Part shown: in pieces, positions 37,588 to 49,762 of the stretch
Numbering within the stretch: the first letter of the stretch is position 1
Layout: every line of letters begins with the position of its first letter
Made by a program: the position numbers and the translations under genes
The notes under the pieces: model-generated
Databases searched by the model: none
Told to the model about the DNA's origin: nothing
The model's input: the letters and a program-made list of their open reading frames with translations, nothing else
Source of the DNA: Nephromyces sp. MM_2019
Taxonomy: Eukaryota > Apicomplexa > Aconoidasida > Nephromycida
Length of the DNA stretch: 64,000 bases
Direction of reading: 5' to 3'
NCBI GenBank assembly: GCA_015657535.1
Contig: JADHZB010001687.1
Coordinates: 25,391-89,390, forward strand

Positions 37588-38869
37588 TCAATCGCTTAAC
37601 GTAACAGCGAATTTATTCATGAGATCTTCTTCATTTCGTTCCGTTTCTCTCAAAACCGCCCGGTAAATTTTTTCTTCTTGCAGAGACTTCTCCTTCAATT
37701 TTTTATTGATATCTTCCTTGAAAGACGCCAAGCGTTTAGAGCTTTTAGCCAAAAATATATCTGAACAAAGATCGTGCTAGTTCAGTTCTCAGTCCAACTT
37801 ACTTACACTAGGTTCGAAGCCTCAAGGGCCCTTGCCAAGTTAGCTCAACCCGGCATCTATAAACAGTATGATACTAATCTGGTAGCCCAAAGCTGGAAAA
37901 ACTATAAAAAATGTTCTTGGTTTCTTCCTTCGAACTTTAGAAGACTAAGCAAGCAAAGTTTTCATATACTAACAGGCTATGCATGTTTCGGAGATTTCTA
38001 CGTAAACATTGACGGAATCCACAAATCACGCAAGCTTATACAACACGTAGAAATAGTACGGGTAATATGCGTACCTGAGCGGCTTATTTTTTCCTGTGTG
38101 ACTTGCCCCTTTTTTTTTAATCCTTCTCTGACCTATTAAAAAAAGCAAAAGGGTAGTATAAAAAGCACTACACTTACTATGAAAATCAATAACAAAAGCA
38201 AGATGCATTCGTTTCTTGACCTGCATGGAGAATGCAGTGCTTTGGAGCTTGGAGGCTAAAACTACATGTTTCCTGCAAGAAATCTCCAACATTGCATGCT
38301 TAATTTCTCACCTGCAGCACATCTTTGTACCGTAGAATCTTCTGCTTCGCAATTTGGCTCCTCTGTTTCGTTCTCTCTTCACCTTCCTTGGTCCTCTGAA
38401 TCGGTTAGCGTGTAGCTTCTCTGCAAAGATGATACTGTCAGAGCGATTAGTTCACTTACCTTGATTAAGAATTTCATTGTTTCAGAGTGTAGTTCATCGA
38501 TCATAACCTCAAACGAGGTCTTTCTGAGACGCACAAGTTAGGTATTAAGAGTTAAAATTTGATTTCCTTAAATGAAGATTCCTTTAGGAATTTTTGCCAT
38601 CGACGGCTAAAGTACATGTTATACTTTCACAATGCGAAGCACACAACATTCTTGAGCATTTACTCAGTATGCAAGGTGCATACTTTATATCGTCGAGCGT
38701 TTTATGAATTTTATGACGGCAGGTACACAAGTTCTAAAATATAGGGACCTAATTATCTTTTATTACTATCAGTAAGCATAAAGGCATACCTGTGCTCGAG
38801 TACCGTATTGTCCCTTATGCCTGTTGGATGTGCCCCCTTTTCAGCGAGGGCTACTGCTGCCTCGATCAT
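37588..38869 (-). CDS. Small coiled-coil protein, unidentified
   Basis: Five minus-strand exons keep phase throughout: 38869-38790, 38523-38460, 38395-38312, 38272-38221 and 37760-37588 (TGA). They give 150 residues. The first exon carries MIEAAVALAEKG then HPTGIRDNT; exons 2-3 are charged and helical (FEVMIDELHSETMKF, GEERTKQRSQIAKQK); the last is a strong coiled coil (KEDINKKLKEKSLQEEK, RETERNEEDLMNKF). The ATG at 38869 has an in-frame TAG 12 bases upstream. That same TAG could also be a splice acceptor (ttag|gtcagc), so the N-terminus is not certain. I do not recognise the family. The composition resembles axonemal and basal-body coiled-coil proteins, but that is not diagnostic. One intron is 64 bases. 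Confidence 0.6.
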
Positions 38870-39152
38870 GGTGCTGACCTAACCGGGCACACCTTCAGTA
38901 TTACCTTGCCGCCGTTTTTCCTCTTTTATAGCTGAGAATAGCACCTTTTTAGGTCTATTTCGTTTCTCAAACGAAGTGAGGAAGCTAAAGAAAAAAGTGG
39001 CACACTGAAGCATTAAGAAAAGGTAAATGTATAGCCAATACCAAGGTTATAAAGCATATCAGACTCACGTGATAGAAAAAATTGGAACAAACCAATTAGT
39101 ATTAGGATATATTTCTTGAACACCTGGTCGAAGTCACCCTTCACATACTAAT

Positions 39153-40375
39153 TCATGCTATATTCTTCTTGCTTTGCCGCTTATCCAGTAGAGCTTCAAT
39201 ATCATTCACTATTCCCAATTTATAAATTAGAAGCCGCAGAAACCTATCGAGTAGACTTTGCCGAACAATGTAACTTTCGCAGGATACAAGCTAGCTGAAT
39301 AGAAGCTTCCCCTTTTAGATCAAAAATTTGCAGGCACAAGGAAAACTCAGCATGCATACAATATTAAAAGAAATCAGCTACGTTGCGCATCTTTCCACCA
39401 TTAAAGAGGTAAGAGCCACTCAGACCTATCTTAGGATGTTGTCCTAGCTAGCATCATGATGCATTCCATTAAAAAGAGTTTAAGCTGCTTAGATGAAAGC
39501 AGCATTGTAGTAACGTATAATAACAGTTGATGTAAAAATCTGCAGGGCTATACAGCTGTATATTTTAAGCAAGAAGCTACTACCAAAAAATAAAACCCCG
39601 GTATATAGCGCATTGCATGGTTGACCACTCATATAACATCTGTCAATGCCATCTCACCAAAAAGAAAGAGGTAGTATCATGTGAACCTAGGGTCAACGTC
39701 TTTCATTAAAAGCAAATATAATATGTACTAAAAATGGCATAATAAGGTGCTCGTCAACACAAATTTAATTCTTCAGGAATATGAAGTGATAATTTACTCT
39801 AGTTACTCTGTAGGTCGCGTCGTTGGAAACAGTTTTAGTAATAATATGACATGTAATACTCTGGGTTACAACTTCTATTTTGAAAAATGCCAAAATCTGC
39901 AACTACCGCCTCATGTATGCCTTCCCCTATCGCTCTAATTTTCTCAGGAAGCCTCACAATTAGCTTTAAAGAAATCAGTAGAGATTAGGGCTCTTATTTT
40001 TTGTTTGCCGCCTTTGTCATTATAATCAATCTTCTGCTAGGGAAGCCATATACAATTTCAAGTTCTTTTCTCTTAAGCTAGAAGCACGTATCACAATGCA
40101 CTATAAAAGATGCAGTATGCTGAGCAGAGAAGGATTGAGACGCCGTTAGCTCCTTACAACATGAAAAGCAGAGGGTACTTAAAGTTTATGAGTATGACCA
40201 TCGGGTGACTAGGCTATTATTTTGTAGAGGCATTGGGGTGAAATATCGTCGCTTTCAAAAAAAGTTTGCTCTTTTTTTACAACCAAATAGGAAAGCAACT
40301 GCGATCAAACTTGAAGTTTGGAATTAAGCCTTACCGGTCTGAGATAGCAGGACACCGCTAGCTCATCGAATACAG
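39153..40375 (-). CDS. Unidentified protein, C-terminal exons
   Basis: Two minus-strand exons join in phase 0: 40375-40335 (VFDELAVSCYLRP, donor ccg|gtaagg) and 39290-39153 (acceptor gctag|ctt, then SCESYIVRQSLLDRFLRLL, IEALLDKRQSKKN and stop TGA). A possible further upstream exon is 40604-40557 (LRPTTQNTLRDRENQQ, between tttag and gtgagt), but its phase does not fit the 40375 exon directly, so at least one exon is missing. The FDEL motif followed by a cysteine and a leucine-rich arginine helix loosely recalls the start of the p28/DNALI1 axonemal dynein light-chain domain. I regard that as a hint only. The gene ends about 280 bases before the small coiled-coil gene begins on the same strand. 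Confidence 0.5.
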
Positions 40376-40604
40376 CTTGGAGAAATTCTCAGGATATCAC
40401 CGTTCAGCTTTGGAGCTATTTAACCTGCATAGCCGCACTCCCTGAAAGCTTGTCTTTTAGGGCTTGCCCACCTGCGTGTCTACCTGCGCTCACCCCAACT
40501 GTGGGATTTGGCATTGACTTATTCTGGCCGCACAATGTAAAAGCACGGAGACTCACCTGCTGATTCTCCCTATCACGGAGGGTATTCTGAGTTGTTGGAC
40601 GGAG

Positions 40605-42554
40605 CTAAATTTTTTGGGAGAGAAAGGTGTCTAACAGAACAGAGGAATATGCTAGTTTCATGGTAATTGGACCAAGGTACAGTACTATTATACGAAGCAG
40701 TGGGTACGGTGCTTTTTTTTGCGGTAATTTGGTGGGGACTGATAAAATCGCTATTATCCTTGAATTTCGCTCCAAAGAAAATCAATAAACAAGACTCTCT
40801 TAAAAAAAACCTGTATCATGTACTTATCCTTACATTCAGAGTAATCCTTTTTGTATGTTTACTGTTTGGGCATACTGATCAATAAGAGAACTTCCAGGTA
40901 AAATTTTCAAAGCAAAGGCAAGCAGAGTTTTACTCCCTTTAAGATAATATTACGTTTTTTATTTAAGCACCTAGCACTGCGCAACAAGTGAATAATCATG
41001 CCACTCAAAACTATTTGCTGGAGGGATGGCTTGTAAGGTACTGTCTTGATTTTTACACAGGATTTTTACTCTGCTGGAGGTAATGCAAAGAATTTGCTTC
41101 GTTATGGGGTGTTTGGTGGTTAAATTACCATTAGTTGATCTATGTAAACACTGATATGAAACGTCACCTTCCTTTAAAATAGAATAAACTTTAGTAGGCA
41201 GTTCCATTCCCTATCCAATCAACCTCTCTTGAATCTTGAAAATATATATTTAGGACGCAGCATATGGCTGCAGTAATAGGGCAAAACACCACACGAGCAG
41301 TGCTTTCTCTTCTTCGGCTACCGTTCAACGAGTGGTATTAAAGAAGCCTTTAGCTGCAAATAGGTCCCTTTAGCAGTTAAAAAACCACTAAACACTTATT
41401 TTACGATGCAAAGCGAATCAATGAGCTTACCTACTGTGGTGTGTATGTAGGGACCTAGTGTGTGTATGTGGGAGCCTAATGTGGTGGGTGTGTGGTGTGT
41501 GCATATGTGACCCTGGAGTTATTGGTGGTACCAATGCAACATTTACGCACAATTATCCTTTTTTTCCTCGTTGAGGAGCATGATCATCAAGAAAAGAGCG
41601 TATTGCAGTGCCCATAGAGGCTGAGTCCTCAATTTCCCGAATTTCTTATCAAAAAGCTAATAATATACTTCAAGTCGCAGCTACACCAAAGCTGGCGGTA
41701 CAAGTGGTATACACTGGCGGGAGCTTTCTATTTCTGCTTTTTACTATAAAAAGGTCAATAATACGCCGTTTCTCGCCAGTGCGTACCTACGCTAGCCTCA
41801 GTGATTCTATAGCACCTTTATTCGCTTTCTCTGAATCGCCACTTTCTGGGGTGGGTAGTTTTGGTACAATATACGTAACCGCCTTTAAAGAGAAGACTAC
41901 CAAAGAGAAGCTAGTCCATAGCTGGATGCAAGTTTGCACTGAGTACTCTAAGCTCCTCGAACTCTACCAAGTCCAGGAAATTTGTTCAGCACTCGGATAA
42001 CCGCAGAAAACATCTACCTGGTGAAAATGCTATGTATAGCCTGTAGTTGAATGGCTCAGTCACAAACTCTCGGTAGTACACCTTGTTAAAAATAGCTGGC
42101 TGTACCATCATTTAGAGCCTGCATCTGCACGTCGCAGGACACTACCTCCGTAAAAACATCACAAGTGCAAACACAGGCAAGCAGTCCAAAGAGTATCGTG
42201 CAATGATTTCGCGAAGCCCTCTGCTATACAGTATACTCGATACGTCTTTAAATTCAAGATTTAGGAGGGTTGCGATTATTTGGAAGCAATCATCAAATCG
42301 AGTGTTTCTGGCCTTATTTATACGCAAATTTAAGATGCATGGGGGTTACGATTAATATGAATCAATCATAAAGAAAAAAAAGTTCCTCCGGCAGTCAGAA
42401 ATCCTCTGCTTGCCCCAATGAAGTAAAAAGTATACAGGAAGCAGCGCGCAAAAAGCTTGTCATGTTTCCATCAAAATAACCTCATCCAAGAGCTTTCCCA
42501 GTTGCACAGCACTAATCAGCTAAGTACTATAAGATTAACATTTAACTCTTAACA
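40605..42554. other. Stretch without a resolved gene
   Basis: Between the unidentified minus-strand gene and the 3' end of TRM13. Missing upstream exons of the former probably lie here; a start such as the minus ATG near 41207 followed by a donor-like gaag|gtgacg is possible but unproven. A GT-rich tract lies at 41435-41510. The 130-codon plus frame 41608-42000 has no motif or splice support and does not begin with ATG. Confidence 0.4.
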
Positions 42555-45500
42555 CTATGCATCGGATGTGGCGATAATAACTACGTCTTCCGGGGAAATA
42601 CTATTGGCGACGAACGGTTGAACAGTCGCATTGGAAAACCCGTTATCTCTCAGCCACATAACCCTAAAAAATATTACAAAAAACTGAAAATTACTTTCAA
42701 AAAACTAAAGTGTGATGAATCAATAGACCCACATGTTACAAAGACGTCATGAGATTTGATCGCTTTATATAAGTAGCTAATGCTGTAGGTGACAAGATGA
42801 TTTATGAGCAGGTACTAAGCCAATGAGGTGAAAACTACCAATTTAAGGATGCACATATCTAGTCTAACCGTGGAGTAAGCAGCCTTATACTATTATCCAG
42901 CACGACAAAACTTTCAGAGGTATCGTAAAAATACCACACACATAGGCGAGCAAAGTCTTTTTTAGGAGGAAGTGATGCAAATAGAAGATGAATATACCCA
43001 TAGAAAAGAAAAAAATTGAAAAAGGCTAGCAACTGAATAAGCAGTGGGCAGCGAGAAATAAGACGCCGACTTAAATTCCATACAAATAAGCTTTTAACAC
43101 ACAAGAAAAGAGAGGGAAATAAGAGTGCCACACACAAGGAGAGAGGGAAATGGTAGCTGCACACACAAACAGGAGTTTCACACACAAGAAGACACACAAA
43201 CTGGAGTTTCACACACAAGCTTATTTGAGCTGCCAACTTTCCATCTAAAAAGCAATAAAATTTAATCAAAGCGCTAAAACTAGACAAAAACCCCTACATA
43301 CCTGCCAAAATCTAAAATTCTCTTCACCATAAGCCCTATCCGCGTTTTATATCCTGCTGCATTGGTGGCCCAGCTGAAAAATATAAAATTCATGAGAAAA
43401 AAATTTAATTAACTGAGGAGAGACTGATGGAAAAAGGAATTTATGCCTTTATCACAACTATAAAAAAAAGTATAACAAAGAGAAAGTTATGAAAGTTCGT
43501 TTATCCCAGGTAATAATTATAGTAATTTTTTACCTGTGTGTGTGAATTCAAATCCCACACACTATATAGTCCTCAACTACGAGAAATGCTCAGTGCTCCC
43601 ATACACGCATGCAATGCAGTCATGATATTTCTCTCATTAAAAAAAAGCTTTCTAGGCATATTCAATGCAAAATAATGTAGTTTGAGCAAGTTAATTACTA
43701 AAGCAATGCCACATCACCAACACACACTCATCCACCAGCTGCTCGAGAAAAGAAAGGTAGACAAAAAAAGTATCAAATATTGATGTATACCCCAAAAATA
43801 AAGCACCAAAAAGCTTTGAAGACTTAAAATATAATAAAACGCAGTTAAACAAGTGTTCAGCATCTAAAATTTAACGGAAATACCTTGACATTGAGATTAG
43901 AAAAAGAAATTCTTCTCTTGAAAAAATCTTCAAAAGATCGCCAAGAAGCTTCAATCCAACATAGTCCTCAAAAGTACAGCTTAAAACAAAAGAAAGAGAG
44001 AGTTTAAGGGCCTAAAACAAAGCATTTCAGGAGGTGAACTTCTCTGCTTTTTCACTGTGCTTTTATCAAGGAAAAACCAAAGTCAATGGCATGTAAAAAT
44101 ACATGATAAACTAAAGCATATATATGCCTTAAATATACTAATTGAAGTAGGATAAGCTACCTGGGAGGCGAAAATCAACGCTTCTTCAACGAATAATAAA
44201 GCGTAAACTGCTCAAATGGATTGGATGAATATCTCAGAAACTCCATTGAAATTTATAAAATAGGGATTGGCACATATTACTGAAAAAAATGCAAGAAAAG
44301 ATGGCATTTATGCGCAGAAAAACGCATTCATTACTCGACATGCAGCTTTTGCACGCTATAATTGGTGCAATAAAGAGAGAAAGGATAGGATAGAATCTAG
44401 GAAGAAAGGAAAATCAAAGAAAAGGCCAAATATAATAGAAAAATAGCAAATTTTATAACTCAAAGCAACAACAGAAAACTCTATCAAAAACAGTAACCTG
44501 CACAACTTCACCACACACACGCACAAACTAACTGAATCATCTAACCTGTGATGACAACAAGTTGCCACGCAAATACTAGCTTTAATATCAGCCCTTCTTG
44601 GAAGCTTAAAACTCTCTCCACTCCTGCACACACCCCCAGGCGATACCACAGCATCCGCGGACACAGTGGATTTCCTCTCTCCCCCCCTTAAACCCTCCTT
44701 CGCCTCATCACCTGAAGAAACATCAGCCAAGCCGCTAACATTTTCAAAGGAAGAAGAAATCACACTCTTCAACGCTAAATCTGTGGCGCTTCCACACAAG
44801 TGTTTAGCAGCTGCGACTAAGTGTGAAACTGGTTTATTACGGAAACTTCTTTCAAAACAATCCAAAGTATGGTTTATATTTGGTCCTCCTCCTCTTGAAA
44901 TTTTACTTAGCAAACTCCACACTGAGCTAACATCTTCTATCGAGCTAATATCAAGTCGGACCCCAACTTCATGGAGCTCTTTGATGAAGCCGGGAATGTG
45001 GGGTCTGAGATCAGAAATAAAATTGCTTTTGGGGGGACAATAATCATTTAAACGCTCTGATTTGCAAAATTAGAGATTTTTTTTCAGTTTGAGATAACAA
45101 ACTTTTATACAAAAAACCAGGTAGTTACTATAATATAAGCATTAAATACTTGAAAAATCTACAATTCTGACAAATTATTGAATATCAAGTTTAGATTGAA
45201 GAGACAGATATTGCTTTATATGACTTAGTCAATTTGGAGGAAAACACACAAACTTTAACCAGACCGCATCTTATTATATCCATAAAAATTAGAATCCATA
45301 AAATCGCTTAAAAAAAAATCCCATTTCTCCAAGCTTTATAAATAAGATGAATGCAGCATCTTCAGTTTGCATAAAGAAAATAAAGAAACTGTGAAAGCTC
45401 TGTAGGAAAATCCGCCTCATTCAGAGGAAACATCAAAAAAATGCGAATTTCAAGCTTTTTTATGGCAAGTCATTTACTAGCAGCTACATTAAAGGCTCTC

Positions 45501-48500
45501 CATTAGGCTTTTGCTGTGCCTTATTGATGTATTACTCGCAACAACAGCAATAAGTTCATAATTCTTATTTCGCAGCTTTCGCCACATAAAACAGACGAAA
45601 AAGTAGCGAAAAAAATATTCACCAGTTGATGCAATCACTTGCCTTCGAAAAGCTGAAACATCTCCAAGATTTGTGTAGCGTAGGACATCGCCAAGGTTGA
45701 AACGCGAGATGTTGTTTCGAAGACGAATGATTCTTCCACTTCTCGAGAGCTCTTCGGATTCATTAGAAGATAAGGAGAGGCTAAAAAAAATTGGAGTTCT
45801 TTAGAGGAAATCGTAACTCCCAGCAAAGAGAGGATGAAAAAGTACCAACAAAAACCCCCAAAAAAGGCTAAAAGGCACGCAATAAATCAGCAGAAAAGTA
45901 TACACATGCGAGTGAACAGGAAAAAATTTGCGATGCAGATATATATGCTGAAGGTGCAGGAAGAAGAAGCTCTTTTTTGGAAGGAAAAAGTAGGGAAACA
46001 AGCATTTTACTACAGGAAAATCCAAGGACTCATAATGCTATTTCTATTTCAATTATAGCTTGTTTAAATCGTAATACCACCTGCAGAGGACATTAATAGC
46101 ATAGACTTTCATTTCGAAGATGACGTGGAAGGGACGCCACCTTTTGATAGAGGCTAAATCTATCTCTGTTCTCTCATAAACTATATCAAATTAGAGGTTG
46201 GTGAGAATCCTTATTTTTTGCTATTTAACAAGAGAAACTATCGATTTTAGAGGATTTTATGCATTTTTTAAAATGCAAATCATTCGCTTCTTATATTAGA
46301 TTTTTTTCCCAAAAGAAGAATCTTCACATGTGTGTGGAAGTGGCAAGAAAAAAGTTAAATATATGGCAATCGCTATGCTATAAGCAGCTTTTGTTACTAA
46401 AAACACTTTTTTTTTGGAGAAAAGTAGATATTGGAGTAGGAAAAGAAAAAAATGCAAGCCAAATTGGATTATAAAAAAGCAAAACTCAACTGAAATGCAG
46501 TGAAACATACAATTAAGAGGTAAACCAGTTGGAAACTGGCGAAAAGCGATGAAGTAGACAAAAAAAAGTCACTTTCTGGTAGGTTTGTGTGTGTGCAAAC
46601 AGTTGGAGTGTAGATGTGTATGTGAAGAGTTGGAGTGTAGTTGTGTGTGCAGAGATGTTAAACGTGTGTGTGGGGATGTTGAGCGTGTGAGTGGGGATGC
46701 TGAATGTGTGGATGGATAAATTTAATGTGTTTGAAGACACTGCATGTGACTGGAGATGTAGCATCAGCGTGGAGAAGTTGCATTTTTTTTTGTATTTGAT
46801 ATATCGCCTTTTCTCAGTACGTCTATGAGGTATATTTCCCCTTTTTCTTACTGCGAAATATATGGAACGCACACACACAACTAGTATTACACACAAGGAA
46901 AAAACATACTTTACGTCCATCTTTTCTCGTGGGCTCCTCATTGTCTTCTTCTCCACTAATAGAAAACGAGTTAAATGATTGCGACCATTACTTTTTGGAG
47001 ACTTCAAAGGACGCAGTTTAAGCTTCTCACTGCGTAACGAGGATGAAGCGAAGTTAGCAGTAGGATGATCATTGGATGCCGCCAATTCACCTGCATTAAC
47101 TTGCTCTGCTGAATTTGAAGACAGAAATTGTGTAATAGAAGAAGAGGAAGAGTCTGCATTAACAATAGAATGAGAAGATAAAGATGAAGAAAAAGAAGAA
47201 GATGATGATGGGGAAGAACAAAACGAAGAAGAGCAGGTAGAAGATGAAGAAGATGAAGAAGATGAAGAAGATGAAGAAGATGAAGAAGATGAAGAATATA
47301 ATGACGAAGAACAAAATAAAAAAGAAGAAGAAAGCGAACCAGAAGAACGGGATAAAAGATTTCCAGCGCGTGACAAAGCATTTCCATTTGCATTTTCCTC
47401 AGAAAAACCTCCAGTAGTATCGTCACAACTACACTGATCCACCATAGACGATCCATACTCAAATAGCTTGCTGCAGCCGAAATTTAGCCAACGAGTTAAT
47501 CCTCCTTTTCCTGAAAAAAAAAAGCTTTTTTAGCAGTATTAAACCATTTTAAATTTAATCTATCGTGCAGTATTTTGCCTCAAAAACTACACTTTGACAA
47601 CGCAAAACCAAAGTAAGTTTGACTTAACAAGAATAAACATTTATAAATTATTTTTTAACAAAAAATATATTGATGAGGCTTAGAAAACACTCAATAAAAC
47701 ACGCCGGATTGCATTAATACTTCCAGAAAAAAAAAGAAAATTGCAAAAAAAACAAAAAAACGTCAAGAAAAACAAAAAAAAGCACAAAAGGCGACCAATT
47801 TGTAACTGTGGTAAAGCTGAGACCTCAAACTCTGGAAAAAGAGCGTAAAACCATTCCCTAATGGTTTTTTCAAAGGGAATTCAACGAAAAAAAACGATGC
47901 AAAAACTCTAATTTTTACAAAATAAACGGCTAATTTGACAGCTAGATTGAAGTTTCATCACATAAAAACAGCTTTTCCTGCGAAAGAAGCTCCTTAAAAG
48001 CAAAGAAAACGGTTATTTTTACAAGCCAAAACTCTAGCATTCGCTTAATACTGGTTTAGTAGTAGGAACTGCTTAAGGTTTATAAACAAAAGATACACAC
48101 CTCAAAAAAAAACGAACAGTTATAGTCTCTCCAGTCATCTTATTCTACGGCTTCATCTGTCTCAGCACCCTAACACACTTCATATAGTGAAGTTTACAAT
48201 ATTTCCTCAAACGCTACAGAGAAAAGTTGAAAATTTCATGATTTTTACGAGAAAGAGCCTACCAATTTTAGACAACACGCATCATCTGAAGCATCAAGAG
48301 GAGAATAATCATCGGTTTAGAATAAAAGATTCACATACACAAACACAAGTAATTGAATACAGTTGCATACCTGATCCAAATTCAATCACAAGCAAGGATC
48401 CACCAGAATTTATAGCATCGTCTAATAAACCCTTCATGATGCAGATTGCGAGAATATTAGCGTTTTGTACATCATGTGAATTCCAAGAATTAGCAAGATC

Positions 48501-49762
48501 ACCAAAGTTTCCTGAAAATTCAAATCTTTGAAATATCCTAAGTCGTGGAGAATGATGACGTTTCCATGTGATGGATATATCAGCGTGTCGCAAAGCAAGA
48601 AGAAAAGGCAAAAACTTAAATAAAATCTATGCAAAATATTGAAAAAGCAGTAAAAATCATCACTTTAAAGAGCCTCTAAATCACCAACCTCCCCAAAGAT
48701 AAGAAAAACCTCCAACACACACCCAACACCCCTGTACTCACCCTCTATCATCCCAGACAAGCACGGATACCCATTTTTGTCTGCATCATGTATCCTCCTC
48801 TTGGAAACTCCTTCAATTGTCGCAGAGTAAGAAGCTTCTATAAAGGCTCTCCAACGAAGCGAATTTTTCCTCAGAATCTCCTCTCCACCCTCATTCATGG
48901 TAAAGGAAGAAGAGCCTCTTCTACATCCATCCTGAGAAGAAGAAACTGCCTTTTCCCCCCCCATCCTTACGTAGATAATGTCTTTCTCCTCCTTCCAACG
49001 TACTCCATGAATAACATTGGGAATCAGTTCTTTTCTCGCATCTTCACAACCCAACAGAATAGCCTTACAATCTACACCTATGGAGCTACAGATTGATTCA
49101 AAAGCAGAGGGAATCAAAATTTTTTGTATTTCTATTCTCCGTTCCGCAGTCACGAATTTTTCATAATTTTTGAGTATACCTTCTGTAGTTTCATGTTTAA
49201 TAGAAGCTGCTGGAAGTGAGTTTTTGCCGAAAAAATCGGTATTTTCATCATTTTTGTGTATGAAGTCTTTAGTTTCCTCTTCAATAGGGGCTGTTAAACT
49301 TGATTTTTCGCCGGAAAAATCTTTTTTTTCATCATTTTCAGGTCGGCAATGCCGCGCTAATACTTTGCTATAAAGTACTTTATCCTTTTGAAACAAAAGA
49401 TGTATCGGTACCGTCTTTTTTTTGGAGAAATAGAGTGAAGAGTAATCTTCACCTTCAATGAAGGAAATAAAGCTAATTTTCTTTTTATTCCTGATTTCAT
49501 AGACTTCATCATATACTATACCGAAAATATTATGTTTTCTTGAATTCTCAATGTATTTAGTAAAGTAGTAACTCTTTGTCTGAGGGATAACAAAGGGCAA
49601 GAGGGCTTCAAAGGCCATATCCCGTAGTTTCGGGCAACATTTTAGATGCTTGTACCATCCTCCTACACGAACTGAATGTGTAGAATCGAATGGGCAGCTG
49701 ATGTAAAGCGTGAAAATATATTCAGGCAATTTAGGCTCTGCTGAGGAAGCTAGGTCCTCCAT
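42555..49762 (-). CDS. TRM13: tRNA 2'-O-methyltransferase Trm13
   Basis: Trm13 (CCDC76 in animals) methylates the ribose at position 4 in the acceptor stem of certain tRNAs using S-adenosylmethionine. Seven minus-strand exons agree in phase: 49762-48742, 48511-48371, 47510-46915, 45054-44546, 43979-43884, 43373-43302 and 42663-42555 (TAG), giving 847 residues. A CHHC (U11-48K type) zinc finger is formed by C23, H29, H39 and C43. SAM motif I is VIEFGSGKGGLTRW (382-395, split by an intron). FLLVEKKTMR is the next strand. AAAKHLCGSATDLAL (667-681), the CCHHSC motif (752-757), SWAT (788-791), KRILDFGR, and SISPEDVV near the end are all family landmarks. A Ser-rich insertion (about 430-520, with near-pure Ser at 459-478) lies between motif I and the next strand. 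The N-terminal CCCH finger of animal and yeast Trm13 is not seen. The protein is much longer than the roughly 480 residues typical of the family. Confidence 0.93.
47239..47296. repeat. 9-bp microsatellite coding for poly-Ser in TRM13
   Basis: The plus strand reads gaagatgaa repeated about six times in perfect register. On the minus strand, inside TRM13 exon 3, the period of nine keeps the frame and gives TCT/TCA serine codons only. Flanking sequence (47130-47340) is an imperfect extension of the same purine-rich pattern. The 152-codon Leu/His frame at 47004-47462 is the same repeat in another frame. Confidence 0.9.

Noticed and set aside
38396..38459. Alternative acceptor tttgcag in the small coiled-coil gene
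   Set aside because: Use of that acceptor leads to an in-frame stop; the acceptor ending at 38396 keeps the frame open.
41608..42000. 130-codon plus-strand ORF
   Set aside because: Starts with GTG, no family resemblance and no splice context; left as non-coding.
44666..45043. 125-codon plus-strand ORF
   Set aside because: Antisense to TRM13 exon 4, which carries the KHLCG and CCHH motifs on the other strand.
47004..47462. 152-codon Leu/His-rich minus-strand ORF
   Set aside because: Shadow of TRM13 exon 3, produced by the same microsatellite in another frame.
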